31,979 nucleotides of DNA from an uncultured Mollicutes bacterium (lineage in GTDB: Bacteria > Bacillota_I > Bacilli_A > ML615J-28 > CAG-313), in NCBI GenBank assembly GCA_900548675.1, contig URLJ01000012.1, positions 1-31,979 of the forward strand, read 5' to 3'. Of this stretch, positions 14,114-23,941 are shown piece by piece. The notes under the pieces were generated by a model, which was not told where the DNA came from, searched no databases, and was given only the letters and a program-made list of their open reading frames with translations. The number at the start of each line of letters is the position of its first letter. Position 1 is the stretch's first letter. Both the position numbers and the translations under genes were made by a program.

Positions 14114-16211
14114 AACGATTTGCTCCCTTAACAATAAAATTAATTTCTCTCAAATCCTTTGAAGCAGATTCCACAATCACTTCTACCTTATCGCCCATCT
14201 GAAATTGTCGTTTTTTGCGTTTTGAACTCCATAATAGAAGTTCTTCATTAAAGGTGTAATCATTACTATCAAAAGTTGAACTTGCAACAAGTCCTTCGAT
14301 TGTGTTTGGTAATTCAACATAAAATCCCCATTTAACAACACTTGATATTACCCCTTCAAAAACTTCACCAATATAATTTTCCATATACTCAGCTTTTTTC
14401 ATATCTGCAACAGATCTTTCTAGCTTTTCAATCGTTTTTTCTTGCGCGCTAATATGGGTTGCTATCTCCCCCATTAAAATCTCAGTATTTTCAGAATATG
14501 AATCATGATTCAAATAATACTCTTTTATTGCGCGATGAACCATTAAATCGGCATATCTTCTAATAGGTGATGTAAAATGAGTATAGCATTCACTAGCTAA
14601 GCCATAGTGACCTAGATTTTTGTTAGAGTATCTCGCTTTAGCCATACTTCTTAACATCAAATCATGAATAATTGATCCTTTATCATCATTAGATGATGTA
14701 GCTAGGAGTGTTTGTAATTGTTTTGGATGAGGAGTAACACCTTTACGAGGAAAAGTGTATCCAAGAATACGGGCAATCATTGTAAATTGCATTAATTTAT
14801 CAGCTTTAGGTTCTTCATGAACTCGATAAATACATGGAAGTTCTGCGTAATTCATACTCTCCGCAATTGTTTCATTGCATACTAACATGAATTCTTCAAT
14901 CATTTTTTCACTAATTCCTCTTTCAAAAGGAATAACATCAACGGCTTCTCCATAGGCATTAAGTACAATTTTTGCTTCTGGTACTTCAAAATCCAAGGAT
15001 CCTCTGGCTTTACGCATACTAGATAAAATTTTCATAAGCTGCGATGCTTCATCTAGCATTTTTTGTAAACTACTGTTATATCTATCGCGTTTTTCAAAAA
15101 ATTCATTTACATCTTGGTAAGTTAATCTTTCTTTACTGTTGATTATACCTTCAAAAACTTCATGACTGATAACTTTACCAGTTTTATCTATTTCCATTTC
15201 ACAGGCCATAACTAAACGATCTTCATGTGGTTTTAATGAACAAAGACCATTCGATAATTTTTCAGGTAACATAGGAATGACTCTATCGGGTAAGTAGATG
15301 CTAAACGATCTTTTATACGCTTCGTCATCAAGTAATGATCCACTTTCAACATAATGGCTTACATCAGCAATGTATACACCAAGCAAATAATTACCATTAG
15401 AAAGTTTTTCAACATTAATCGCATCATCAAAATCTTTAGCGTCGATTCCATCAATCGTAACGATTAGTTTATGACGCAAATCTCTTCTTTTTTCGTAATC
15501 TTTTTGAGAAAGTTCATTAGGAATTTTCTTTGTTGTTTGGAGAATAGTATCACTAAATGTGTCGCTCACTTCAGCTGATTTAACTAACATCGTGATATCA
15601 ATACCAATATCCTTGGAGTTTCCTAAGATTTCTACCACTTCGCCTGAACATTCGCCATAACTACTGTAATTTGTAATTTTCGCTTTTACTTTGTCACCGA
15701 TTTTTGCTTTATCCAAAAACTGATTTGTTTTCAAAATAACTATTATGTCTATTTTTGCATCATCAGGAACAACATAAAGAGTTTTATGGTGTTTATTAAT
15801 AGTGCCATATATGTAAGCCCTTGATCTTTTAAGGATTTTTTCAACTTTTCCAGAATATCCTTTAGAATCCTTTTTAACCGTTACTAAAACTTCGTCACCA
15901 GAAATAGCCGTCAAAGTTAAACCTTCCGGAATAAAAATATCTTTATCAAAAAGGTCAGTACTAACAAATCCATACCCCTGTTGTTTTACATCGATAATTC
16001 CTCTTGCTAGAGCAAGCCTTTCAATTAAATCAAATTCTCCAACTTTATTATGAGTTATAATTCCTAAGTCTTCCAATTCGTTTAACGTTTTGACTAGACT
16101 AACAAATTCCTTTGAAGAATTGCGAGAAAGCGCTATAGCTAAATCATGAGCATTCATTTTTTTATAATCATCATTTTTCATATAGCTTATAACCATTTCT
16201 TTAAGATCCAT
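14106..16211 (-). CDS. rnr: Ribonuclease R
   Basis: A 701-aa 3'-5' exoribonuclease of normal length. An N-terminal winged-helix region (1-65) is followed by cold-shock/OB domains (about 70-230), the RNB catalytic domain (about 242-570) with the metal-binding aspartates in DGIDAKDFDDA (254-264), and a C-terminal S1 domain (about 615-690; GVISSVVKWGFYVELPNTIE). It degrades structured RNA and, with SmpB-tmRNA, defective mRNA. GAAAGGAGGG precedes the ATG. It is translationally coupled to smpB and separated from secG by a hairpin. Residues about 277-320 are duplicated as an inverted fragment at 11092-11222. Confidence 0.97.
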   Translation of the reverse strand: MDLKEMVISYMKNDDYKKMNAHDLAIALSRNSSKEFVSLVKTLNELEDLGIITHNKVGEFDLIERLALARGIIDVKQQGYGFVSTDLFDKDIFIPEGLTLTAISGDEVLVTVKKDSKGYSGKVEKILKRSRAYIYGTINKHHKTLYVVPDDAKIDIIVILKTNQFLDKAKIGDKVKAKITNYSSYGECSGEVVEILGNSKDIGIDITMLVKSAEVSDTFSDTILQTTKKIPNELSQKDYEKRRDLRHKLIVTIDGIDAKDFDDAINVEKLSNGNYLLGVYIADVSHYVESGSLLDDEAYKRSFSIYLPDRVIPMLPEKLSNGLCSLKPHEDRLVMACEMEIDKTGKVISHEVFEGIINSKERLTYQDVNEFFEKRDRYNSSLQKMLDEASQLMKILSSMRKARGSLDFEVPEAKIVLNAYGEAVDVIPFERGISEKMIEEFMLVCNETIAESMNYAELPCIYRVHEEPKADKLMQFTMIARILGYTFPRKGVTPHPKQLQTLLATSSNDDKGSIIHDLMLRSMAKARYSNKNLGHYGLASECYTHFTSPIRRYADLMVHRAIKEYYLNHDSYSENTEILMGEIATHISAQEKTIEKLERSVADMKKAEYMENYIGEVFEGVISSVVKWGFYVELPNTIEGLVASSTFDSNDYTFNEELLLWSSKRKKRQFQMGDKVEVIVESASKDLREINFIVKGANRYE

Positions 16212-16230
16212 ATTAACCCTCCTTTCGTAT

Positions 16231-16266
16231 TAAAAAGGGCAATAGTCATTTGACCATTAGCCCTTT
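16231..16266 (-). terminator. Hairpin between secG and rnr
   Basis: On the minus strand AAGGGCTAATGGTCA pairs imperfectly with TGACTATTGCCCTT and is followed by TTTTAAT. It lies just ahead of the rnr ribosome site and could end the secG transcript or attenuate read-through into rnr. Confidence 0.65.
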
Positions 16267-16323
16267 CATCATTATAATTAATAGAAATAAGATAAAAAAT
16301 TAAATAAATTAATCTTCAATTTT

Positions 16324-16557
16324 TTAGTATAATCTAGGAATTAATGCAAGTAATAAAGCGACAACAAAGAATAAAACAGAAAGTATCGCTGTAACTTGGT
16401 TAATTCTTTTTTCTAATCCTCTTTGTTTTTTGTTCGCGAATAACTCTGATTTTTCACCAGAAAATGCTGATGTAGCATCATCTTTAGAGTTTTGTAAAAC
16501 AATAACAACGATTAATAATAATGAAATCACTAATAAAATATAATCTAACCAATACAT
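16324..16557 (-). CDS. secG: Preprotein translocase subunit SecG
   Basis: 77 aa, two membrane helices (about 4-22 and 54-74) joined by a cytoplasmic loop with the conserved pattern LQNSKDDATSAFSG, then FANKKQRGLEKRI. It is the small accessory subunit of the SecYEG channel. Its place upstream of rnr and smpB is the usual Firmicutes arrangement. The ribosome site GGAGGAAA is well placed. Confidence 0.93.
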   Translation of the reverse strand: MYWLDYILLVISLLLIVVIVLQNSKDDATSAFSGEKSELFANKKQRGLEKRINQVTAILSVLFFVVALLLALIPRLY

Positions 16558-16675
16558 AGTTTTCCTCCAAAATAATTGATACGATAATTTAACATTAGTA
16601 TTATACCATATGTGACTTAAAAAAACAAGTAAATAGTAATATTTTTTATTTATTTTATCGTGTTAAAAAGGAATT

Positions 16676-18043
16676 TTATCTTTTTTCAAGTAAACAAATT
16701 GTTTCAACAGCGGCTGTTTGTGGAAACATATCGAGAGGTTGAATAGTTAAAATATGGTATTTACTATTTAAATGATTGCAATTTTTAGCGAGAGTTGCAG
16801 GGTTACAAGAAATATACACCAATTTTGAAACGGGATTATTTTGTAAATAGCGAATAAAATTAATATCTAATCCTGTACGAGGTGGATCAACTATTATAAC
16901 ATCAGCATTAAATCCTTTTTTACTGAAATTATGCATATGTGGCAAAATATTACCTGAATAAAAAGACGCATTTTTTATATTATTAATTTCTGCATTCTTT
17001 TTGGCATTAGTTATCGCTTCTTTATTAATGTCGATTCCTCTTACTTCCTTTACATGAGGAGCAGCATAAAGTCCTATCGTTCCAACTCCACAATAGGCGT
17101 CAACTAAATTTTCATAACCTTTTAAATGCGCTATTTTGATAGCTTCATCATATAATTTTTCTGTTTGTTCATGATTTAATTGAAAGAAAACTGTAGGTAA
17201 AATTTCAAATTTAAATTCTCCGAGTTTGTTAGTTATGGCCTCCTTGCCTACTAAATGAACTGTTTCAGCTCCAAAGTTCTCTACAGCGTCCAAATCGTTA
17301 TTTATACTATAATATACACTTTCTACATAAGCGATTGCTAGTAAACCCTTGGCTATTTTTATTGTTCTTTCATCATAACGATATAAAATTAAAGTTACTT
17401 GCATTTCTTTGGTCAAATGACTAATTCTTATAACTATATCACGTAAAATGCCATCTTTAATTTTAGGATTGTAAGCAATAACTTCGTATTTTGTTAAATA
17501 CTCACAAATACTATGCATTGTCTTAGAAATAAGCTCATCTTCTACGTAGCATTTGTTAATATAAACTAATCTATTGCTTCCTGCTTCATATAATCCTGTT
17601 ACAAGTTTTTCACCATCGTAACGAACGGGATGCTTTACTTTATTACGATAAAACCAAGGATTAGTAGCTCCTATCGTTTGTTTAAAAACTTTTTCATTTA
17701 AACTTCCATCAAAATATCTATTAAAAGCTTCTATCACAAGGTTTCTTTTCGCTGTAAGCTGTGCTTCATATGTCATGTGCATTAATTGACAGCCACCACA
17801 AGTATCATATTTTTTACATTTAGGTTCAACTCTAAATGGTGATGGATCACCTTTCAATCTTAGAGCTATTCCCTTAGCATATTGTTCAAATGTCTCAGTA
17901 ATTCTTACCACTACTTCTTCACCTGGTAAAACCCCTGGAACAAACACGGCAAGTCGCTTATAGTAGCCAATTCCTTCGCCATTTATTCCTAATCGTTTTA
18001 TGCTAAGTAGTATTTCTTGATTTTTATTTAATGCATTTGCCAT
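16676..18043 (-). CDS. rlmD: 23S rRNA (uracil-C5)-methyltransferase, RlmD/RlmCD type
   Basis: A 455-aa protein. An N-terminal TRAM domain (about 8-65) precedes a 4Fe-4S cluster formed by C76, C82, C85 (CKKYDTCGGCQLMH) and C165. The Rossmann methyltransferase domain has SAM motif LVDAYCGVGTIGLYAA, motif IIVDPPRTGLD and the catalytic cysteine C413 in VYISCNPATLAKN. It would form 5-methyluridine in 23S rRNA. Firmicutes usually have RlmCD acting on two sites; which uridine is used cannot be told. It is followed by secG after about 118 bp. Confidence 0.92.
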   Translation of the reverse strand: MANALNKNQEILLSIKRLGINGEGIGYYKRLAVFVPGVLPGEEVVVRITETFEQYAKGIALRLKGDPSPFRVEPKCKKYDTCGGCQLMHMTYEAQLTAKRNLVIEAFNRYFDGSLNEKVFKQTIGATNPWFYRNKVKHPVRYDGEKLVTGLYEAGSNRLVYINKCYVEDELISKTMHSICEYLTKYEVIAYNPKIKDGILRDIVIRISHLTKEMQVTLILYRYDERTIKIAKGLLAIAYVESVYYSINNDLDAVENFGAETVHLVGKEAITNKLGEFKFEILPTVFFQLNHEQTEKLYDEAIKIAHLKGYENLVDAYCGVGTIGLYAAPHVKEVRGIDINKEAITNAKKNAEINNIKNASFYSGNILPHMHNFSKKGFNADVIIVDPPRTGLDINFIRYLQNNPVSKLVYISCNPATLAKNCNHLNSKYHILTIQPLDMFPQTAAVETICLLEKR

Positions 18044-18120
18044 AAGCGTATTCCTTACTATATAAGATATAACTATTATATCACAAAATAGTTTTTTTGA
18101 AAAATAAATTACAAGATTTA

Positions 18121-18152
18121 AAAAAGATATCCGTTAAGATATCTTTTTTTGT
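18121..18152 (-). terminator. Terminator overlapping the pdaA-like stop
   Basis: AAAAAAGATATC-CGTTAA-GATATCTTTTTTT, symmetrical and thus active in both directions. It includes the stop codon of the deacetylase gene. Confidence 0.85.
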
Positions 18153-18922
18153 AGATTTGTAACAAGATCAAATTCATATCCATCTTGGATAATTCTATCT
18201 ATTATTAACGGCAACACTTCACTATTTGTTTTTGATACAGTGTGCATGAGAATTATCGCACCAGCATGTAGATTATTCATAATCGCATTATACGCTACTT
18301 CTTTACTTTTTTGTTTATCTACTAACCAATCTGCGTAAGCTATTGACCAAAAAATTGTTTTATAACCACTCTCACTAAGCACTTCTAAGTGTTTCTTTGT
18401 AAAAGACCCTTCTGGGGGACGAAAAACCTTTACCAACTCTTGACCGGTTTTTTCTTTATACGCTTCTTCTAATGATTTTATATCTTGAAGCATCTCATCA
18501 CAAGTCATTTTTTCTAAATTCTTATGATGGTATGAATGATTAGCAACAATGTGACCTTCAGCAATCATTCTTTTTAATAGATCCGTATACCGATTAACAA
18601 AATCTCCTGTCACAAAAAACGTGGCTTTTACATTCTTCAATTTTAATATATCAAGAATTACTGGTAAATTACCATTATCATATCCGGCATCGAAGGTCAA
18701 ATACACTTTTTTTGAAGTTGTATCACCTACATAAAATGCATCTAAGTTTTTAATTATATCTTGATAATATCCAATTTCCGGAGTTTCATGATTATTATTA
18801 CGTTTAAACCCCCAACCTAAAACAGGTAATTCCTCGGCTACTACAATTGTTTTGGGGAACTTAATTAATAAACAACTGGCCACTGCTATGAACACGATTA
18901 GTGTCATTAACTTTTTATACAT
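18134..18922 (-). CDS. PdaA-like polysaccharide deacetylase
   Basis: A 262-aa exported NodB-fold protein. A signal/anchor helix (about 5-22) is followed by LGWGFKRNNNHETPE, a lead-in typical of PdaA. Catalytic motifs are TFDAGYDNG (D78; PdaA has Ala where NodB has a second Asp), HSYHH (H129/H133), FRPPEGSFTKK, and the C-terminal ILMHT. PdaA removes the acetyl group from muramic acid on the way to the muramic delta-lactam of the spore cortex. With CotF-like genes in the same window this hints at a spore-forming lineage, but no other cortex gene is present here. Its own terminator overlaps the stop. Confidence 0.85.
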   Translation of the reverse strand: MYKKLMTLIVFIAVASCLLIKFPKTIVVAEELPVLGWGFKRNNNHETPEIGYYQDIIKNLDAFYVGDTTSKKVYLTFDAGYDNGNLPVILDILKLKNVKATFFVTGDFVNRYTDLLKRMIAEGHIVANHSYHHKNLEKMTCDEMLQDIKSLEEAYKEKTGQELVKVFRPPEGSFTKKHLEVLSESGYKTIFWSIAYADWLVDKQKSKEVAYNAIMNNLHAGAIILMHTVSKTNSEVLPLIIDRIIQDGYEFDLVTNLQKKIS

Positions 18923-18969
18923 AGTTCACCTCATTTCGTGTTCGTATATATTATTTTCATTATTGCATT

Positions 18970-19722
18970 TTATATTCTAGTTTTGTTTTTTTTATAATAC
19001 CAGATTAATCCAAATAAAAACAAATATATTAAAGTGTACAAAAAATATAAAAAAATAATAACAAACGCAACATTTCCATATAGTATTGTGTATTTATTCC
19101 ACAATGGCATTTTTACAATAAATCGATAAATGAATGCTGCAACATAATAATATGCATTTATAACAAAACATATCTTAAAGGCATCTTTATATTTAACTTT
19201 TATAGGTATCACGTATTTAAAAATAACACTAATAATGAACCAAAATAAGAAAAAAGGCATAACTAACCGTAGTATTTCACTTAACCATCTAAAATCTAAA
19301 TACCAAGTTAATTTGATTAATGTTAGAGTAAGCGCGCTTAGTGATATTGCCATTAGAATAATAATGAAAGAGACAAGATAATTTTTAAGATTAAGTAAAT
19401 AATTCTTACGGGGTTTATCATTAAAAACAATATCACTAGCCTTAGTTAAAGATTTTATAAATCGCGATGTAATTATTATTATATTTACAACCAATAAAAC
19501 GCTCATTACACTAACATTTTTTATTCCCGTAATGGTTTCTATCGTATTATTTTCACTAGTAATAAACACTTCAAATCCCATATAAATAAAAACTACTTTT
19601 AATAAATACCATACAGGTATTATTACTAACATCAAATAATACTCTATTCCCGCAACAATTAAACTCGGATGATAATGTTTTGTTAAGGTTTGATACTCAT
19701 CATACAATTTTTTTAATTTCAT
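18970..19722 (-). CDS. YihY/BrkB-like membrane protein (divergent)
   Basis: 250 aa with about six membrane helices. The order of features follows the YihY family: an amphipathic N-terminus, then AGIEYYLMLVIIPVWYLLK; SRFIKSLTKASDIVFNDKPR before helix 3; DAFKICFVINAYYYVAAFIY; and the C-terminal WNKYTILYGNVAFVIIFLYF, matching the family's usual Y-x-x-x-Y-G-x-x-A-x-x-x-x-F motif. It is shorter and more divergent than typical members. Function of the family is poorly known; it is not an RNase. Gap to the pdaA-like gene is 47 bp, so they may be co-transcribed. Confidence 0.65.
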   Translation of the reverse strand: MKLKKLYDEYQTLTKHYHPSLIVAGIEYYLMLVIIPVWYLLKVVFIYMGFEVFITSENNTIETITGIKNVSVMSVLLVVNIIIITSRFIKSLTKASDIVFNDKPRKNYLLNLKNYLVSFIIILMAISLSALTLTLIKLTWYLDFRWLSEILRLVMPFFLFWFIISVIFKYVIPIKVKYKDAFKICFVINAYYYVAAFIYRFIVKMPLWNKYTILYGNVAFVIIFLYFLYTLIYLFLFGLIWYYKKNKTRI

Positions 19723-19763
19723 ATTATGATTATTCCCTCATTTTTAAAGGTAATACTAATGAA

Positions 19764-19800
19764 AAGAAAAAATGCTTAAGGAATAATACCTAAGCATTTT
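19764..19800 (-). terminator. Terminator after the zinc-ribbon gene
   Basis: AAATGCTTAGG-TATTATT-CCTTAAGCATTTTTTC on the minus strand, 22 bp after the stop at 19822. Confidence 0.8.
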
Positions 19801-19821
19801 AATTCTAATTTTTTTTATAAA

Positions 19822-19992
19822 TTAAGCTTCTTTTTTGGCAGCTTCTTTGTTTGCTTTTTCACTCTTACGAGCTTCACGGCAAGCTTTGCATCTTACTGGT
19901 GGTGTAAATTGTTTACTTTCATAAAATGCTTGTTCACCTTCAGTAAAAACAAATTCAGCACCACAATCTTTGCATACGATAACTTTATCCAT
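19822..19992 (-). CDS. Small zinc-ribbon protein
   Basis: A 56-aa gene, ATG at 19992-19990 with GGAGGAG upstream and TAA at 19824-19822. The protein reads MDKVIVCKDCGAEFVFTEGE, then FYESKQFTPPVRCKACREAR and a Lys/Ala-rich tail. Two CxxC pairs (VCKDCG and RCKACRE) about 24 residues apart make a treble-clef zinc ribbon like those of the small probable zinc-ribbon (zf-trcl) family in Firmicutes. It may bind RNA or the ribosome; function unknown. It has its own terminator. An AT-rich gap of 134 bp with a TATAAT on the minus strand (about 20089) separates it from topB. Confidence 0.8.
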   Translation of the reverse strand: MDKVIVCKDCGAEFVFTEGEQAFYESKQFTPPVRCKACREARKSEKANKEAAKKEA

Positions 19993-20126
19993 TATTTCTT
20001 CTCCTCCATAATTTATTTGATGTTCTTTAATACTTCTTACTTGTTAGATAAACTATGGTCAGAAGAATACTTAAAAAATATCTACCTTAATTATACCATA
20101 TTTTAAACTTTTTTGGGGAAAATGCG

Positions 20127-22295
20127 TTATTTTTTGTTATTAAGATTATTAAACATTTCCATAAAAGGATTATTTTTAGGTATTTCTTTTTGTTGATTAT
20201 GTAAATATGCATTTAGCTCATATCGATTAAGTTCTTTTTTATGTTCTTCAATTTTTTTGTTAAAGGAAAGACATTTTTCTTTAAAACCACAACTACATAA
20301 ATAGAATTTATTCTCATCATTACCGATTATATTCATCTTCTTATGACAATTAGGACATCTTGCATTACTTAATCTGCTTACATTTCTTCTATATTTACAT
20401 GCTTGGTTACTACATTTCAAATAAGTACCATTTTTAGACTTAACCTCTAATAAAGCTTTTCCACATTCAGGGCATTTATGACTTGTCATATTATCATAAC
20501 GATATTTTATATCTTTGTTTATAATTTCATCAATAATGTTAGTAGAAGCTTTTTTCATATCGTCGATGAAGACTTGTGATAATTCAATTCCTTTTTCTAT
20601 TTTTATTAAACGACTCTCCCATTCCGCTGTTAATAATGGTGATCTTAATTCTTTAGGTACAAGATTAATAAGTTGCATACCTTTTCCTGTCGGATAAATC
20701 GATTTTCCTTTTAACTCCATGTATCCTACAGTGAATAATTTTTCTAAAATATCCGCTCTTGTAGCTGGTGTTCCAATTCCACTAGATTGTTCAATAACCT
20801 CTTTCATCACCCTATCTGAAATCCATTTGCCCGGGTGTTCCATAGCGGTTAAAATGGAAGCTTCGGTATAACGGTCTGGCGGCGTGGTTTTGCCTTCCAT
20901 CATTTTAATATTATTTACTTTTACAGTTTCTTTTTCCTTAAAATCTGGCAAACGTCGCATTGAATCTTCATCATCAAAATTTTCGCTACCATATATTTCT
21001 TTCCAACCTTTGTTTTTTATATTGATACCCTCAGATACAAATTTATGATTACGGATTGTTAAAGTTACCTTAACCGCATCATAAGTATAGTTTTCCATAA
21101 AGGCTGCTAAAAAGCGTTTTATTACTAATTCCATTATTTTAACTTCATTACTAGCTAACATCATGAGGTTAGGTACTAGTTCCGTAGGAATAATTGCGTG
21201 ATGGTCGGTGACCTTTTTGTTATCAAAAACTCTCTTGGATTTTTGAATGGGGGCCATCAATATCTTGTTTACAATATTTTTATATGGCGTATTGACTAAA
21301 TTTTTAATCCTTTTTGAAATGCCATCATACATATCTAGCGTTAAATAACGTGAATCAGTTCTGGGATAGGTTAAATACTTATAATGTTCATACAATCTTT
21401 GGATTATATCAAGTGTTTGTTTGGGTGAAAAGCCGTAATATTTATTACCATCACGTTGCAATTCCGTTAAATCATAAAGTAATGGAGGAGTTTTTGTTTT
21501 AGGAGTACTTGTTATATTAGTAATTACACCTAAACCTGTGTAATTTTTAATTTCATTAACGATACTTAAGGCTTCATTATAATCAAATATTCTTTTTTCG
21601 TTTTTACTATTTATATAAGTAAAATCGGTTCCACGATAATTAATAATTATTTGATAAAAAGGTTTAGGTAAAAAACTCCTAATTTCATTTTCACGTTCAA
21701 CCACCATAGCGAGTGTTGGTGTTTGAACTCTACCTGCACTTAGTTGCTCATTGTATTTACAAGTTAGTGCCCGTGTAGCATTTATTCCAATCAACCAGTC
21801 TGCTATCGCTCTTGCTTCAGCACTTTTATAGAGATTATCATAAGCAGTTGCCGGCTTAAGGTTTTGAAAACCTTCATTTAAAGCTGCATCTGTTAATGAT
21901 GAAACCCATAAACGCGATAATTTGCCGCGATATCCCGCTTTTTCAATAATCCAACGTGCTACAAGTTCCCCTTCTCTACCAGCATCCGTAGCGATAATTA
22001 CTTCCTTAACATCCGTACTAGTTAAGAGTTCTTTAACTATTTTAAATTGCTTAGATACTTCTTTAATTACCACTGTCTTAAATTTTGGGGGTATCATTGG
22101 TAATTCTTCTAAAGACCAAACTTTCCATTTGTCAGTATAAACTTCAGGATCAGCTAGTGTTACTAAATGTCCAAGTGCCCATGTTACAACATAAGTTTCA
22201 TTTTTATAATATCCACCATTTTTTACATTACACTTTAATATTCTAGCTATTTCTTTCGCTACAGATGGTTTTTCGGCAAGAACGACCTTTTTCAT
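20127..22295 (-). CDS. topB: DNA topoisomerase III
   Basis: A 722-aa type IA topoisomerase. The TOPRIM domain (about 1-140) holds VLAEKPSVAKEIA and the metal site IIATDAGREGE. Further motifs are EARAIADWLIGINATRAL, QLSAGRVQTPTLAMVVE, and the catalytic tyrosine Y310 in YLTYPRTDS. The C-terminus has a zinc-ribbon region (about 620-700; CPECG, CSNQAC, CPNCH, CSCG). It relaxes and decatenates negatively supercoiled DNA. AGGTAATGTATG gives a modest ribosome site. It ends a tight gene run, 26 bp after the ABC permease. Confidence 0.95.
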   Translation of the reverse strand: MKKVVLAEKPSVAKEIARILKCNVKNGGYYKNETYVVTWALGHLVTLADPEVYTDKWKVWSLEELPMIPPKFKTVVIKEVSKQFKIVKELLTSTDVKEVIIATDAGREGELVARWIIEKAGYRGKLSRLWVSSLTDAALNEGFQNLKPATAYDNLYKSAEARAIADWLIGINATRALTCKYNEQLSAGRVQTPTLAMVVERENEIRSFLPKPFYQIIINYRGTDFTYINSKNEKRIFDYNEALSIVNEIKNYTGLGVITNITSTPKTKTPPLLYDLTELQRDGNKYYGFSPKQTLDIIQRLYEHYKYLTYPRTDSRYLTLDMYDGISKRIKNLVNTPYKNIVNKILMAPIQKSKRVFDNKKVTDHHAIIPTELVPNLMMLASNEVKIMELVIKRFLAAFMENYTYDAVKVTLTIRNHKFVSEGINIKNKGWKEIYGSENFDDEDSMRRLPDFKEKETVKVNNIKMMEGKTTPPDRYTEASILTAMEHPGKWISDRVMKEVIEQSSGIGTPATRADILEKLFTVGYMELKGKSIYPTGKGMQLINLVPKELRSPLLTAEWESRLIKIEKGIELSQVFIDDMKKASTNIIDEIINKDIKYRYDNMTSHKCPECGKALLEVKSKNGTYLKCSNQACKYRRNVSRLSNARCPNCHKKMNIIGNDENKFYLCSCGFKEKCLSFNKKIEEHKKELNRYELNAYLHNQQKEIPKNNPFMEMFNNLNNKK

Positions 22296-22321
22296 ACATT
22301 ACCTCACAAAGAATATTTATC

Positions 22322-23941
22322 TTAAATACTAATTTTATTAAAATATTTAACGCCCCTAGTAACTAAAAGGGTCGTTACAAAAGCGATAAACAGCAACTGA
22401 TATCCTACAACAATTACTGCATATTGAAAAGTGCTAAATAATGTGTATAATCCTGCCAAGTAGGCGACAAATGGGACAACCATTATTAAGCCCCCTACGA
22501 AAGTTCCAAGAAAACTCGCAATCGAACGTTTTAGTGGTATTTCTTCATTTTCCCAATCCAATTTCGGATACATAATATTAACATACAATCCTGCTATTGC
22601 AGAAAATATTGATGATAACATTGGTATCAAAAATATCATCCATGTGTATTTCCAACCAATGACCGATGCCAATAATGGGGTACTAACCAATACGGGAATT
22701 ATTGTTATTGTCAAATTAACTAAGATTTTAGCAATAAATAAATGAATAGGGTTTACAGGAATAGCTTTGACGATCCAAAATTGTTTGCCTTCAAGGGAAA
22801 TAGAAGCAGCTGTCGTAACGGTCAATGTTATAATAAGCGAGAATAATAAAACAATAATCATTTCAGGATGACTACTTATTGAAGGACTAATACTTGAAAG
22901 TGATCTTAAATAAAGAAGAATTTTATTCAAACCTAATACTTTAATTACAATTCCTATACCTAAGTACATAACAGCACCGATTAATGTATTTAAAACATAC
23001 ACAGGGATGGAAAAATAGTATTTTATTTCTTTTATATATAGGGTTTTCACTGGGTTATTCTTTTTAAATACAAGGGTTTTATTTTTATTATGGTAAGCAT
23101 GGGTAATACTCTTTCCATAATTTCTAATCATAAGATAAGTAGAAAGTATAAAAGGTATTATTGATATTAAAACAATCCATAAAAGTGAGGTTATTTTTCC
23201 TTCTAATATAAAAGATGCCATAATTTTAATTGGCCAAATATTGTTAAAAATAGCCTCTATTTCTGCAACGTTTTGTCCTTCACTTACTTTTCCAACTACC
23301 ATTTGCATTAGAGTGTAAACAACAATGTAAATCGATATAACAAATAATAAAATAAGCGTTTGAAAGACTTTTTGATATTTAACTTTAGACAAAATTTTAT
23401 TGGTAGCAGTAGAAATAAGTGATGCAATGGCATTAGTAAAAAATGGTATTATCACTACTAATAGTAAACCTCTTAAGGCAATGGCGATTTTTACAGACAT
23501 TACATTAGGAACCATCACGGCGTATACCAAAAAGGAAGGAAGTACTATTCCCATTATTGTTAATAAATCAAAGATATAATAATAAAAGACTTTCGACGCA
23601 ATAATTTCACTTTTTTTAAGTGGTAACGAAAGAAACATATCTGCATTCATTTCTCGTTTAGGGTAAGCGCTACGCATAATTGTTAAAAGAAAAACAATCA
23701 TCATCGACATAGAACAACTATTGTACATTGCTAGTTTTTCAACTCCCGGATATTCATCCTTAATGTCTAAAAAAACTTTCACACTAGAAATAGCGCTTAT
23801 CGTAAAAGCTAATACTAATAAAGCGGAAAAAGCGAGAAAAATAATAACTGCAGTAATATATTTCGCATTTTTACGTTTTTTTACGATTGATGCAAGAAAA
23901 CTCATTGCATAACTTTTGATTAAGAGCCATGTATTACGCAT
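22322..23941 (-). CDS. ABC transporter permease
   Basis: A 539-aa protein with about 12 hydrophobic segments; N-terminal basic start WLLIKSYAMSFL, then paired helices. It looks like the large permeases of Firmicutes ABC-2 type systems (two halves of about 6 helices each, PKREMNADMFLSLPLKKSEI between helices 2 and 3). Substrate unknown. Its ATG overlaps the ATPase stop by 8 bp (ATGCGTAA), so the pair is translated together. An export or drug/lantibiotic-resistance function is typical of such pairs but not shown. Confidence 0.8.
   Translation of the reverse strand: MRNTWLLIKSYAMSFLASIVKKRKNAKYITAVIIFLAFSALLVLAFTISAISSVKVFLDIKDEYPGVEKLAMYNSCSMSMMIVFLLTIMRSAYPKREMNADMFLSLPLKKSEIIASKVFYYYIFDLLTIMGIVLPSFLVYAVMVPNVMSVKIAIALRGLLLVVIIPFFTNAIASLISTATNKILSKVKYQKVFQTLILLFVISIYIVVYTLMQMVVGKVSEGQNVAEIEAIFNNIWPIKIMASFILEGKITSLLWIVLISIIPFILSTYLMIRNYGKSITHAYHNKNKTLVFKKNNPVKTLYIKEIKYYFSIPVYVLNTLIGAVMYLGIGIVIKVLGLNKILLYLRSLSSISPSISSHPEMIIVLLFSLIITLTVTTAASISLEGKQFWIVKAIPVNPIHLFIAKILVNLTITIIPVLVSTPLLASVIGWKYTWMIFLIPMLSSIFSAIAGLYVNIMYPKLDWENEEIPLKRSIASFLGTFVGGLIMVVPFVAYLAGLYTLFSTFQYAVIVVGYQLLFIAFVTTLLVTRGVKYFNKISI

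Noticed and set aside
14113..14134. Upstream in-frame start of smpB at 14134
   Set aside because: It lies inside rnr without a ribosome site; ATG at 14113 has AGGGAG at the right distance and gives the normal N-terminus.
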